Origin: SAR324 cluster bacterium
GTDB lineage: Bacteria > SAR324 > NAC60-12
NCBI GenBank assembly: GCA_028281495.1
Contig: JANQJU010000098.1
Coordinates: 62,001-126,000 of the forward strand
Length of the DNA stretch: 64,000 bases
Direction of reading: 5' to 3'
Below, one piece after another: positions 36,333-45,575 of the stretch. A program made the translations under genes and the position numbers. The notes beneath the pieces are model-generated. The model saw only the letters and a program-made list of their open reading frames with translations, had not been told where the DNA came from and did not search any database. Every line of letters begins with the position of its first letter. Position 1 is the first letter of the stretch.

Positions 36333-36989
36333 ATGACCACCGCTACCACGACCGAAGAAACCCTAGCCGAACTTGAGAAACGTCTCCTTAAGACCATCCG
36401 TAAGGAGATTGCAGTCAAAGTCCGGGAAGAGGTCAAGCAAGCCATTGTGAGCGAAGTTGTTGGGAAGGTTGAAGAAAGCACACAACGCTTGGAAGGGAAA
36501 ATTGACGAGAGTATCGAGGTGAGCAATCAAAACACCGAGCGTGAGATTAGCGCCTTGGACGCGGGATTTGGTCAGACGCACAGCCTGCTTTCTAACGTGG
36601 CGGAAAATCTGGACAAGACCAATAACAACATCTCGGCAACCTCAACAGACCTCAAACAAACCATCGTAGAAAGCGCTGCTGAAACTCGTAAAACCATTGT
36701 GGAAAGTGCTGCTGAAACTCGTAAAACCATTGTGGAAAGCGCTGCTGAAACTCATAAAACCATTTTGGAAAGCGCTGCTGAAACTCGTAAAACCATAGTG
36801 GAAAGCGCTGCTGAAACTCGTAAAACCATAGTGGAAACCTCAGCAGACCTCAAACAAACCATTGTGGAATCTTCCAACAAAACCCATGAAAAGCTAGACG
36901 CTCTCACCAAGGGAATCGTTACCTTGAATGAGAATATGCTCATCATGGTCAAAGGCATCGCTCAGATTGCTGAGAATACGAAGAAATAG
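36333..36989 (+). CDS. Hendecad-repeat coiled-coil protein
   Basis: This 218-aa, highly charged protein has no signal peptide or membrane helix. The ATG follows GGAGA. Residues 1-65 form Lys/Glu-rich helices. From about residue 99 an 11-residue unit (TIVESAAETRK) is repeated five times almost exactly, with degenerate copies before and after (ISATSTDLKQ, TIVETSADLKQ, TIVESSNKTHE). The unit spacing of 11 is the hendecad pattern of straight or slightly right-handed coiled coils. The C-terminal 30 residues are a helical cap. No known family is recognised. It lies between the prp operators and decayed gene pieces, which suggests accessory DNA. Function unknown. Confidence 0.8.
   Translation: MTTATTTEETLAELEKRLLKTIRKEIAVKVREEVKQAIVSEVVGKVEESTQRLEGKIDESIEVSNQNTEREISALDAGFGQTHSLLSNVAENLDKTNNNISATSTDLKQTIVESAAETRKTIVESAAETRKTIVESAAETHKTILESAAETRKTIVESAAETRKTIVETSADLKQTIVESSNKTHEKLDALTKGIVTLNENMLIMVKGIAQIAENTKK
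36660..36824. repeat. Five 33-bp tandem repeats
   Basis: Five successive 33-bp units start at 36660, 36693, 36726, 36759 and 36792, with only a few base changes. Diverged units extend the array to about 36890. They encode the TIVESAAETRK hendecad. Low divergence implies recent expansion or recombination-driven homogenisation. Confidence 0.95.
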
Positions 36990-37006
36990 GCCGCTGAAAC
37001 TCCATC

Positions 37007-37047
37007 GTTGCATCTCGACGAACACTTGATCGGCCATCCTGATAGGA
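37007..37047 (-). pseudogene. Duplicated 5' fragment of a GntR regulator gene
   Basis: A 41-bp segment matches 35830-35870 (prp GntR gene) with only four mismatches and encodes MADQVFVEMQ on the minus strand before the frame diverges. It is therefore a fragment of a GntR-type gene start, not a gene. Its flanks are unrelated, which implies a small duplication with the hendecad gene in between. Confidence 0.75.
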
Positions 37048-37070
37048 AGAGTATCTCCAGCATTTAATGC

Positions 37071-37441
37071 TTATAGCCAAATCAAATTGATCTGTTTTCC
37101 AGCTTCGGTGAGGTGTTCTCGACGCCCCACTTGGTCCCAATCTTTCACGGGTTCTCGGCTGAATACGATCAACCACCCAGAAGGCAAGCTCAAACGATCC
37201 ACGGCCTTAGGGCGCTGATTGTAGCCATCTCGCAATTGCCGCAAGACGGAAATCAGGGAGTCTCCGATCAAAGCGTCGATTTCGTCAATGAATAGCACCA
37301 AGGGTTTGGGTAATTCTAAAGACCATTTAGTGAGAAACGTAAACAACCCCTGTTCCATTGAAAGAATGTCAAAACATGAGTCTGATGGTTGATAGGCCTC
37401 CGGGAGATTGACTAAAGCCGACAATTTCAATGCCGAGATGG
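37071..37441 (-). pseudogene. Internally deleted AAA-ATPase/PD-(D/E)XK-type gene relic
   Basis: The frame retains LPKPLVLFIDEIDALIGDSL, a Walker B region typical of a family of accessory AAA-like ATPases, then LISVLRQLRDGYNQRPKAVD. It then jumps to a piece like the end of the same family (SGWLIVFSREPVKDWDQVGR, LTEAGKQINLIWL). The middle several hundred residues and the Walker A part are missing. The open frame continues to the left of 37520, overlapping the flavin-reductase-like gene, but without family similarity. I call it a deletion-fused relic. Confidence 0.65.
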
Positions 37442-38410
37442 TCAAGTTTGGGAGCAACAAGCAATCGCTTTCCAGGCAAATTCGATATCGTGGGCATCGA
37501 CCGCAAGCTGTACCACACATTCCAGCTCATCCGTTAGCAGGGGGGAGGGATCTGTTTGGAGTATCAATTGAAACAACTTTTGATAGTCCTTGTTTTGCTT
37601 CAATTCCTCCCAGAGGACTGGGGCCACTTCTGCGGCTACTGGAGAAGAAACACGCATCCCCTCTTTCCAGGTTTTGACAGTCTTTTCTGAAGGCAACTCA
37701 GGAAATAACGCCAATTGCGTCAGATGGTGGGCCGTCAAAAGTTGAGAGTCTTTGAGGGCCTGAGGGATGTGTTCATAGCCAACCGCAGTTCGAGCAGCCG
37801 GGCGAGGGACTTCAAAAATCGCGTCCCCGGAAGCACGGGTGTAGAAGTTTTGACCATTCCGTCCCACCACATCAATACGGTGAGGGTTGATGAGGCCGTC
37901 GACCAATATGGATTCATCCACATGCATACGAATCACTTCACACAAGGCGAGATTGCCACTGATCGCTTGATCTCCCAAGGGAATCATTTGTTGGAGGCGG
38001 CATTCCATTTGAAACGGCGACTCTTGCACGCGAGGGGGAGTGACCAGATCCGAAGGCAAAGGGGTTAAGCCACTTTTTTGGAATTCATCCACTGACGCAT
38101 CAAACTCAGTAGACGCAATATTGACTTGCTCCGCCATATCGAAAGTCACCACTTGAACGGTGCATTCCTGAGTGGCGACCAGATTGTGGTAGGTGTCTTT
38201 CAAGGTTTTGTCACGCCCGCGACGGCAGGGAGAAAATCCGACTACAGGGGGGTTGGGACTGAACACATTAAAAAATGAAAACGGGGCTAAATTGCGTTCG
38301 CCATCGGCAGAACAGGTCGCCACTAAGGCAATCGGGCGAGGTCCAATCGCTCCGACCATATACCGATAAACTTGGGCAGGAGGCAGTTCTTGAGGGTCGA
38401 TCATTTTCAT
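37442..38410 (-). CDS. Flavin reductase-like (FMN-binding) domain protein with C-terminal extension
   Basis: The start at 38410 (MKMIDPQELPP) is best placed behind the AGGAA site; ATG 38416 lies too close to it. Residues 1-200 form an FMN-binding split-barrel domain: YMVGAIGPRPIALVATCSADGERNLAPFSFFN, PNPPVVGFSPCRRGRDKTLKDTYHN, EFTV-like YDMAEQVNIAS and the GDQAISGNLALCEVIRMHVD strand. About 120 C-terminal residues (ARTAVGYEHIPQALKDSQLL, LTDELECVVQLAVDAHD) are not typical of the family. It may act as an FMN-dependent oxidoreductase; its partner is unknown. Its last codons sit next to the relic at 37071. Confidence 0.83.
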   Translation of the reverse strand: MKMIDPQELPPAQVYRYMVGAIGPRPIALVATCSADGERNLAPFSFFNVFSPNPPVVGFSPCRRGRDKTLKDTYHNLVATQECTVQVVTFDMAEQVNIASTEFDASVDEFQKSGLTPLPSDLVTPPRVQESPFQMECRLQQMIPLGDQAISGNLALCEVIRMHVDESILVDGLINPHRIDVVGRNGQNFYTRASGDAIFEVPRPAARTAVGYEHIPQALKDSQLLTAHHLTQLALFPELPSEKTVKTWKEGMRVSSPVAAEVAPVLWEELKQNKDYQKLFQLILQTDPSPLLTDELECVVQLAVDAHDIEFAWKAIACCSQT

Positions 38411-38464
38411 CAGCATTTCCTAGTGGGAAGGTGAGGCGCAGAGCGAAAAGAACGATGTCAAAGA

Positions 38465-38863
38465 CTATGGAGGGCTGAAGCGTTTGGCGACCGTTCGAAT
38501 CAAGCTTTTCGCAATTTCGATATTTTCGGACATCAATTCGTAAAGGATATCTTGTTCTAATCGTAACAGACTCGTCTCTTCTAAGGTAGTCGCAGTTCCT
38601 GCATGGGTCTCGGTCAAGAGCACGGCAATTTCTCCAAACACATCACGGGCTTTCAAGACGGCCAGGGGTTGACCGTCATCATGAATCCGTATTTCTCCCC
38701 CCAAAACGATATTCAAACTGGTTCCGATTTCGCCTTTATGGAAAATTTCCGTGTCGGCTTCGTAATAGATTTCCTCCAGATAGGGAGCGATGAGGGATAA
38801 CATTTTCCAGGACAATCCACGAAACATCGGGATGTCTCGGAGTAGGATGATTTTTTCCGACAT
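38465..38863 (-). CDS. Stand-alone cyclic nucleotide-binding domain protein
   Basis: The 132-aa protein consists almost only of a cNMP-binding/CRP-like beta-roll: IFHKGEIGTSLNIVLGGEIRI, LKARDVFGEIAVLLTETHAGTATTLEETSLLRL and a C-terminal helix YELMSENIEIAKSLIRTVAKRF. The binding cassette FGEIAVL followed by a TA-TA segment is only partly canonical. It is 6 bp downstream of the NTT-HEAT-cNMP gene, whose own C-terminus has the same end (FELIQQNIEIAKKLIQSIFKRL). I infer it derives from or works with that domain. There is no DNA-binding domain, so it is not a transcription factor. Confidence 0.85.
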   Translation of the reverse strand: MSEKIILLRDIPMFRGLSWKMLSLIAPYLEEIYYEADTEIFHKGEIGTSLNIVLGGEIRIHDDGQPLAVLKARDVFGEIAVLLTETHAGTATTLEETSLLRLEQDILYELMSENIEIAKSLIRTVAKRFSPP

Positions 38864-38869
38864 AAGACC

Positions 38870-41800
38870 TCAATGGTGTGACATCAAGCGTTTGAAAATA
38901 CTTTGAATCAGTTTTTTGGCAATTTCGATGTTCTGTTGAATCAACTCGAATAACACCTCTCGCCGGAGACGAAACAGACGCGTGGGCTGCAAGGTTTGAA
39001 TGGTGGTGGCGCGAGGCTCATCAACCAAAACAGTGGTCACGCCAAAGGTATGGTTAGGGCCTCGTTTTTTGATCAATTGGCCGTCGCGGAAGACTCCCAC
39101 TTCTCCTGAATACACAACGTACATGGAATCTCCGGCATCGCCTTCTTGGAAGATCGTTTCGTTCGCTGGGACCTTCAACTCATCGAAAGAAGGGACGATA
39201 TTGGCAAGGATGTCTTCTTCAATACTGGCAAAAATGTCGATGGTTTTGATCCATAGGGTTTTTTGCACGATGGTGAGAAAATCGTCGTTCAACAGTTCTG
39301 AAAAAATCGGATCGTTCCTTTGATAAAAAGCTTCTTTGTGGACCGGTTGATTGTTGGCTTTGTTGAGTTGAATCAAGGCCCAAATGGCCATTTCCCGAAC
39401 ACTTTGTTTGCGGGCAAACATCAGGCGTTCCACTTCGTTCACTAGGTCAAACCGTTGTTCGTTCACCACCACTTGCAAGGCACAGCATTGGGTCCATGTG
39501 GTGATCCACTTGTCATGAACTAACATCTCACGAAGGCGTTCTGGGTAGTCCAATCGATGGATTTTTCGGAATTCCGATAGGGCTTGCAAGCGATCTTCTA
39601 AAGATTTTTCTTCGAAGATAGGAAAGATACGATTGCGGAGCTTTCTGGGAATATGGTGATCGAGCAGTTCCAAAGCATGCGCTTTGATTTCCAAGGCCCC
39701 TAGACTGAAGTTATCCAACACGAGATGGACGGTGGTGCGATCATATAAAAACGATAAAAACAGCAAGATGCGCTTTTGATTTTGAGACACTTCATTCTTC
39801 AAGGCCCGTTCTAAAATAGCGGCTTGGGGCGCGTTTTGGATATCTTGCATGGACGTATAGGCCCACTGAGCATCTTCGACTTCATTCTCGATTTGGCGAT
39901 CAATAAGAGACGTTTGTTCGTCCGAACTGCGATACAAGGCTGTGTCCAATGCCACGGCAATGGTATGGCGGATGTCCTCATTGGAAACATCCAAGTGCCT
40001 GAGTAAGAACTCACAGGCCGTTATGCCCCGCATCAATCCCACCAACCGCATCAGGTGCATCAAGGTGTCTTCATCTTCTTGGAATCGAGGGAGGGACCGT
40101 TCGATTTCTGGAATCGCACCTTCCCCATAGTGCAGCAAAGCTATGCCCGCTGCGGATCGGAACCGGGGATCTTCCAGATGACTTAAGAGGGAGGGCAGTA
40201 AAGCCGGCTGCATCAGGTGGGAAGCATTGAGGAGGGCTTCTTTTCGTACTTCATCCGAAGCATCATTCAGAAGCTGAAGTATGGTTTGATGGAATCCCGC
40301 AATTTTGGCTTTCCCCAGAACTTTGGCTGCGATCAACCGATCTTGATCGGCAGGAGAATTCAACTTTTGGATCAAGATGGCTCCCGCTCGAATGATCCCT
40401 TCCATGTTGCCAGAACGCAACAAGCCGACCATCGCTTCTTGCACCACGGTGTCGTTGTCATGAGTGAGGTATCGGATTCCGATGGAGACTCCTTTCGCAT
40501 CCAAGCTCGTGCACACTCGAATGAGTCGGCGTTGGACGAGGAAATTCGTTTCTGTCTCAATCAGGGGATGGAGGGTTGAAAAAGCTTCGGTGTGGTGACC
40601 GCGTTCGATGCGGTCTAAGACATCTAAACGGATATCGGGATCTGGATGATGGATCAAATCGAGCAAGACCTGCCCATAGTCTTTGACCGAAGCGCTCTCC
40701 AGGTAGTCCAGCGAATGCATCACGATTTCACTATGGGGATCGTGCAATCCTTGTCTTACGGAGTCGAGCGAGGTTTTGTCCTGAAAGTCATCAACCAGCG
40801 TATCGTGGTGGGACAGGGTGTCAGGCTGAGCATCCAATTTTCGGCGGACTAAAGATTGGGGAAGCCGGTTAATATATTCCCGATTCAGCCAGAAGCTGAT
40901 GACCAACCAAATGAGACAAATCAGGGCCAATCCATACGTCAGTCCGATATAACCCACATCCGAAAAATGGAAAATGGCAAGCAACACCAGGCCTGAAACC
41001 CCACCGATACAAGGAATCGCCACACCTTCCGTAAAATTTTGAGTGGGAGTGTGGCGATTCATGAGGGGTTTATACAGAGTCACCAACGAGGAATATTGAA
41101 TGCCTCGCATCAACTTTTCAAATACCCGGGTGGTGAATAGAAACCAAAAGACGAGCGGTGTGAAATGGAGCATGTCGCTCAACAGGACCAAGGTGGAACC
41201 CGCCAAGACCAGTCCAGGGAAAGCCAAGACGGCAATCCCAATGCCATAGTGTTGAATCAGTTTCCCCGCAACAAACGTGCGGACCAAAAAGCCAACAAGG
41301 GCTGCAATGGCTAAATAAGTCCCCATCAATGCAGCGATACTTTCTGCTGTTTCGTATTGCTGTTGCACCCCGATATAAAACGCATTGTCCATGAAGAAAT
41401 ATAAAAATTCACTGGCAGAGAAATATAAAATCAACAGGATCGTGTATTTGTCGAAGCGCACCCGAGCCTTGGTAGGAGATTTCTTTTCCGCAGGACTTGA
41501 GAGTTCCACTTGGGAAAAACGGTGTTGATACCGTTGGTTGAGATAACGCACCATGACTGCCGAAGAGAATAAACTGGTAACGTTAATGAGCATCAAATGT
41601 GATGTGGGCCAAAATTGGACCCAAGCATTGCTGATAAACCCTCCTAAGGCAAAAGCGATCAGTTCTCCTGTGGTGATGAGCGCAAAGAGACGTTTTCCCT
41701 GCCGAATGTCTAAAAGCTTGGATGCCACATTCCAAAACGCCATGGATGTCAACGAAAACAAAAGAAAGTGCCACGACAAGGCAACCATGGCAGGCCATCG

Positions 41801-42127
41801 CAAGCCTTCCATGGTGAGAGAGAACCAGACCAAGCTATTGATCAAACCAATACCCAGGAGGGTGTAAAATGCCATGTGCTGCGAGGGCACGAACTGCGTA
41901 AGTTTTAGATAAAGGCTACCCACAAAGACGGTGGCAATCGCTGAAAAAATATAAACATAGGGCAATGCACTGGCGTCATACGATTTCAAAAAGAGAGCTT
42001 GAGAGGGTATGAAGGAATAGAACCTCGATTGCCCGATAAGAAAGGCATAGGCGCATAATAAACTAACGACTTTAATTTCGTCGGCTTCAAGGCTGAGTAA
42101 ACTTTTGCTTTTGATCAGAATCTTCAT
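38870..42127 (-). CDS. NTT-like transporter/HEAT repeat/cNMP-binding fusion, copy B
   Basis: The 1085-aa protein has three parts. Residues 1-420 hold about twelve membrane helices of the nucleotide-transporter (ATP/ADP antiporter-like) or MFS type: VSLLCAYAFLIGQSRFYSFI, and NRHTPTQNFTEGVAIPCIGG. Residues 450-900 form HEAT-type repeats (LDLIHHPDPDIRLDVLDRIE). Residues 960-1080 are a cNMP-binding domain (PANETIFQEGDAGDSMYVVYSGEVG). The layout suggests a membrane carrier regulated by a cyclic nucleotide through a helical scaffold; substrate unknown. Its ATG lies 41 bp inside the 3' end of copy A, implying translational reinitiation. It is 60-75 percent similar to copy A by eye. Confidence 0.87.
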   Translation of the reverse strand: MKILIKSKSLLSLEADEIKVVSLLCAYAFLIGQSRFYSFIPSQALFLKSYDASALPYVYIFSAIATVFVGSLYLKLTQFVPSQHMAFYTLLGIGLINSLVWFSLTMEGLRWPAMVALSWHFLLFSLTSMAFWNVASKLLDIRQGKRLFALITTGELIAFALGGFISNAWVQFWPTSHLMLINVTSLFSSAVMVRYLNQRYQHRFSQVELSSPAEKKSPTKARVRFDKYTILLILYFSASEFLYFFMDNAFYIGVQQQYETAESIAALMGTYLAIAALVGFLVRTFVAGKLIQHYGIGIAVLAFPGLVLAGSTLVLLSDMLHFTPLVFWFLFTTRVFEKLMRGIQYSSLVTLYKPLMNRHTPTQNFTEGVAIPCIGGVSGLVLLAIFHFSDVGYIGLTYGLALICLIWLVISFWLNREYINRLPQSLVRRKLDAQPDTLSHHDTLVDDFQDKTSLDSVRQGLHDPHSEIVMHSLDYLESASVKDYGQVLLDLIHHPDPDIRLDVLDRIERGHHTEAFSTLHPLIETETNFLVQRRLIRVCTSLDAKGVSIGIRYLTHDNDTVVQEAMVGLLRSGNMEGIIRAGAILIQKLNSPADQDRLIAAKVLGKAKIAGFHQTILQLLNDASDEVRKEALLNASHLMQPALLPSLLSHLEDPRFRSAAGIALLHYGEGAIPEIERSLPRFQEDEDTLMHLMRLVGLMRGITACEFLLRHLDVSNEDIRHTIAVALDTALYRSSDEQTSLIDRQIENEVEDAQWAYTSMQDIQNAPQAAILERALKNEVSQNQKRILLFLSFLYDRTTVHLVLDNFSLGALEIKAHALELLDHHIPRKLRNRIFPIFEEKSLEDRLQALSEFRKIHRLDYPERLREMLVHDKWITTWTQCCALQVVVNEQRFDLVNEVERLMFARKQSVREMAIWALIQLNKANNQPVHKEAFYQRNDPIFSELLNDDFLTIVQKTLWIKTIDIFASIEEDILANIVPSFDELKVPANETIFQEGDAGDSMYVVYSGEVGVFRDGQLIKKRGPNHTFGVTTVLVDEPRATTIQTLQPTRLFRLRREVLFELIQQNIEIAKKLIQSIFKRLMSHH

Positions 42128-45100
42128 GACGGGTTGAAGGATGCATCAATCGTTTAAAAATACTCTGGGTTAGCTTTTTGGCGATTTCGATATCTTGTTG
42201 AATCAATTCATACAATACGTCTTGACGGAGCCGAAATAGTCGGGTGGGTTGTGAGGCTTGGATGGTGGTCTTGCGCGGTTCTGACACCAAAACTGTGGTC
42301 ACACCAAAGAGATGTCCGGAGCCACGTTTCTGAAGAATTTGACCTCCTCGAAGCACGCACACTTCTCCGGAATACACGATGTACAGCGAGTCCCCGGCAT
42401 CACCTTCTTGGAAAATGATTTCATCCGTTGCGACCTTCAATTCGTCGAAGGAGGGGGCGATATTGGCAAGAATGTCTTCTTCAATACTGGCAAAAATATC
42501 GATGGATTTGATCCACAGTGTTTTTTGCACAATGGTCAGAAAATCATCGTTCAACAGTTCCGAAAACGCTTGGGGAATTTCGGGGTGATGAAAGTTTTCG
42601 TTGTGTTGCGTGAGCTGATCGTTGGCTTTGTTCAGTTGGATCAAGGCCCAAATGGCCATTTCCCGAACACTCTGCTTGGGAGCAAACATCAGGCTTTCCA
42701 CTTCTTTGACGAGGCCAAACAGTTGCTCATCCACCACCACCTGCAATGCACAACATTGGGTCCAGGTGGTGATCCACTTCTCATGATTCAGCATCTCGCG
42801 GAGGCGTTCTTGGTAGTCCAGTGGTTGGACCTTCCGGAAGGCCGACAAGGCTTTGATGCGGTCGGCTAAGGATTTCTCTTCCAGGATGGGAAAGATCCGA
42901 TTGCGTAGGGATCGAGGGATATGATGATCGAGCAGTTCTAAGGCATGGGCTTTGATTTCTGGTGTGCCAAAACTGTAGTTGTCTAGCACGAGATGGACCG
43001 TCGAGCGGTCGTAAAGAAAGGATAAAAACAGCAGAATACGTTTTTGGTTTTGAGACACTTCATGGTGAAGGGCACGTTCCAAAACCGCTGCTTTGGGGGA
43101 GCCGTGGATATCCTGCATGGAGGTGTAGGCCCATAAAGCATCCTCAATTTCATGTTCAATTTGTTGATCGATGAACGACGTGGCTTGATCGGGGCTGCGG
43201 TACAATGCCGTGTCTAATGCCACGACGATGGCATGGCGGATGTCTTCTTTGGGAAATCCCAAAGATTTCAACAAAAATTCACAAGCTTGAGGACCTCGTA
43301 TCAAACCCACTAGCCGAACCAAATGCATCAGCATATCTTCATCTTCTTGAAATCGTTGGAACGCTTTTTCGATTTCGGGGATGGCATCTGCTCCGTATTC
43401 GAGCAAGGCTAGTCCCGCAGCCGACCGAAATCGTGTGTCTTCGAGATGGTCCACGATAGCCGGGAGCAATTCCGGTTGAACGAGATGTGATGCGCTCAAG
43501 ATGGCTTCTTTTCGCACGTCGTCCGCAGGATCATTCAGAAGCTGAAGCATGGTTTGGTGAAACCCAGGAAGTTGGGCTTCCCCCAAAACCTTCGCGGCAA
43601 TCCGTCGATCTTGTTCCGCAGGAGAATTCAATTTTTGGATCAGAATGGCCCCGGCTCGAATCACCCCTTCCATGTTGCCAGAACGCAAAAGGCCCACCAT
43701 CGCTTCTTGGACCATGACTTGATTGTCATGAGTGAGATAACGGATTCCTATGGAAATGCCTTCCGCATCCAGGCTCGTGCAGAGGCGAATCAGCCGACTT
43801 TGGATGGAGGGATTGGTCTCGGTGGCAATCAACGGATGCAAATGCGCAAAAGCTTCGGTGTGATGACCGCGTTCGATACGGTCTAAGACATCCAGCCGGA
43901 TATCAGGATCCGGATGCTGGACGAGGGTTAACAAGATTTGCCCATAATCCTCGGCTTGAACACTCTCCAGATAGTCCAGAGAGTGGATTACGATTTCACT
44001 ATGAGGACTGTCCAACCCTTGTTTGACCGAATCGAGCGTGGTTTTGTCGTGGGGCACTTCAATCAGTTCATCATGGTGGGCCAGTGAGGAAAACTGGGTG
44101 TCCAATTTGCGGCGAACCAACGAGTTGGGAAGCAAGTTGATGTATTCTCGATTCAGCAAATACCCCACGACGATCCAAACGAGCGCAATCAACCCTAAGA
44201 AATAGTTCAGCTCCACGTATCCGGCATCTGAGAAATTGAAGATCGCGAGCAGAACCAAGCCAATCAGCGCACCCGCCACCGGCACGGCCACGCCCTCAAT
44301 AAAATTTTGAGTGGGAATGTGACGATTCATCAGAGGCTTATACAGAGTCACCAACGACGAATTTTGTACGCCGCGAATGACTTTATCAAAGACTCGGCTG
44401 GTGAAGATGAACCAAAAGACAAGCGGGGTTAACACGAGCACATCGCTGGTGATGACCAACAGGGAGCCGAGCAACATCATGACCGGAAACGCCAAGATCC
44501 CAACGACAATTCCATAACGATGGATCAATCTCCCAGCCACCAAGGATCGGACCAAAAAACCAGAAACGGCAGCGATGGACGCATAAATGCCAATGATCGC
44601 AGCGATCCTTTCGGAAGTTTCGTATTTCGACTGCACGGCCCCATGAAACGCATTGTCGATAAAAAAGAAAGAACACTCACTGACACAAAAATAAAGAATC
44701 AACAGCACCGTGTGTCGGTCGAACCGAACCCGAGCTTTGGATGGTAATTTTTTTTCAGAGGGCTTTTGAGAGGGTACGGTTTCCACTCGGTGTTGATATC
44801 GGCGGTTGAGATAACTCACAATGGCCGCAGAAATGAAGAGACTCGTTGCACTGACGATCATCAAATGCGATGTGGCCCAGAACTTCAGCCACACATTGGC
44901 CACCATCCCCCCGGAAGCAAAGGCAATCAGCTCTCCTGTCGTGATCAAAGCAAAGAGACGTTTTCCCTGACGTATGTCCAACAGTTTGGACGAAGCATTC
45001 CAGAAACACAGCGAGGTCAGCGTGAGCAAGAGCAAATGCCAAGACACTGCGAAAAACGAAGGCCATCGCACGTTGTCGAGGGAGAGCGTGAACCAAATGA

Positions 45101-45395
45101 AACTATTGACCGTTCCTAAAAACAGCAGACCGTAACAAGCCAGCCATTGAGCGGGCATGAATTGGTTGATTTTCAGATAAATGCTCCCGACAAGGACCGT
45201 CCCCACCGCCGAAAAAATATAAACGTACGGTAAAAAAGAGGCATCAAAGTTTTTAAGAAACAAGGCTTGACTGGGCAGGAACGAATAGAATCGCGATTGA
45301 CCAATAAAAAACGAAAAAATGAACAATAGGCTAACGACTTTAATTTCATCTGCCTCAATACTGAGTAACTCTTTGCTTTTGACTAAAATCTTCAT
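42087..45395 (-). CDS. NTT-like transporter/HEAT repeat/cNMP-binding fusion, copy A
   Basis: The 1102-aa paralogue, upstream in the operon, has the same order: about twelve membrane helices in residues 1-420 (VVSLLFIFSFFIGQSRFYSFL, NRHIPTQNFIEGVAVPVAGA), HEAT repeats 450-900 (LTLVQHPDPDIRLDVLDRIE) and a cNMP domain 960-1085 (ATDEIIFQEGDAGDSLYIVYSGEVCV). It has a basic C-terminal tail. Long near-identical stretches with copy B, also at DNA level, show a tandem duplication. No ribosome site is obvious before the ATG (TAAGTTATG), and a 180-bp gap precedes it. With copy B and the small cNMP gene it forms a three-gene operon. Function not established. Confidence 0.87.
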   Translation of the reverse strand: MKILVKSKELLSIEADEIKVVSLLFIFSFFIGQSRFYSFLPSQALFLKNFDASFLPYVYIFSAVGTVLVGSIYLKINQFMPAQWLACYGLLFLGTVNSFIWFTLSLDNVRWPSFFAVSWHLLLLTLTSLCFWNASSKLLDIRQGKRLFALITTGELIAFASGGMVANVWLKFWATSHLMIVSATSLFISAAIVSYLNRRYQHRVETVPSQKPSEKKLPSKARVRFDRHTVLLILYFCVSECSFFFIDNAFHGAVQSKYETSERIAAIIGIYASIAAVSGFLVRSLVAGRLIHRYGIVVGILAFPVMMLLGSLLVITSDVLVLTPLVFWFIFTSRVFDKVIRGVQNSSLVTLYKPLMNRHIPTQNFIEGVAVPVAGALIGLVLLAIFNFSDAGYVELNYFLGLIALVWIVVGYLLNREYINLLPNSLVRRKLDTQFSSLAHHDELIEVPHDKTTLDSVKQGLDSPHSEIVIHSLDYLESVQAEDYGQILLTLVQHPDPDIRLDVLDRIERGHHTEAFAHLHPLIATETNPSIQSRLIRLCTSLDAEGISIGIRYLTHDNQVMVQEAMVGLLRSGNMEGVIRAGAILIQKLNSPAEQDRRIAAKVLGEAQLPGFHQTMLQLLNDPADDVRKEAILSASHLVQPELLPAIVDHLEDTRFRSAAGLALLEYGADAIPEIEKAFQRFQEDEDMLMHLVRLVGLIRGPQACEFLLKSLGFPKEDIRHAIVVALDTALYRSPDQATSFIDQQIEHEIEDALWAYTSMQDIHGSPKAAVLERALHHEVSQNQKRILLFLSFLYDRSTVHLVLDNYSFGTPEIKAHALELLDHHIPRSLRNRIFPILEEKSLADRIKALSAFRKVQPLDYQERLREMLNHEKWITTWTQCCALQVVVDEQLFGLVKEVESLMFAPKQSVREMAIWALIQLNKANDQLTQHNENFHHPEIPQAFSELLNDDFLTIVQKTLWIKSIDIFASIEEDILANIAPSFDELKVATDEIIFQEGDAGDSLYIVYSGEVCVLRGGQILQKRGSGHLFGVTTVLVSEPRKTTIQASQPTRLFRLRQDVLYELIQQDIEIAKKLTQSIFKRLMHPSTRHEDSDQKQKFTQP

Positions 45396-45575
45396 AACTT
45401 ACTGAAAATTTAGAATGAGTAGGAAGAGGCTAGACCTGTGGGAAGATGGATTACCGTTGGGTAGGAACACTTGAATTTCTCTTTTCAATAATAGAATCGA
45501 GAGCATATCATTCGAGTGCATGACCTTTTGTTCAAATAGGTACAACACTTTACCAATAATAGCTATAGAAAGGCT

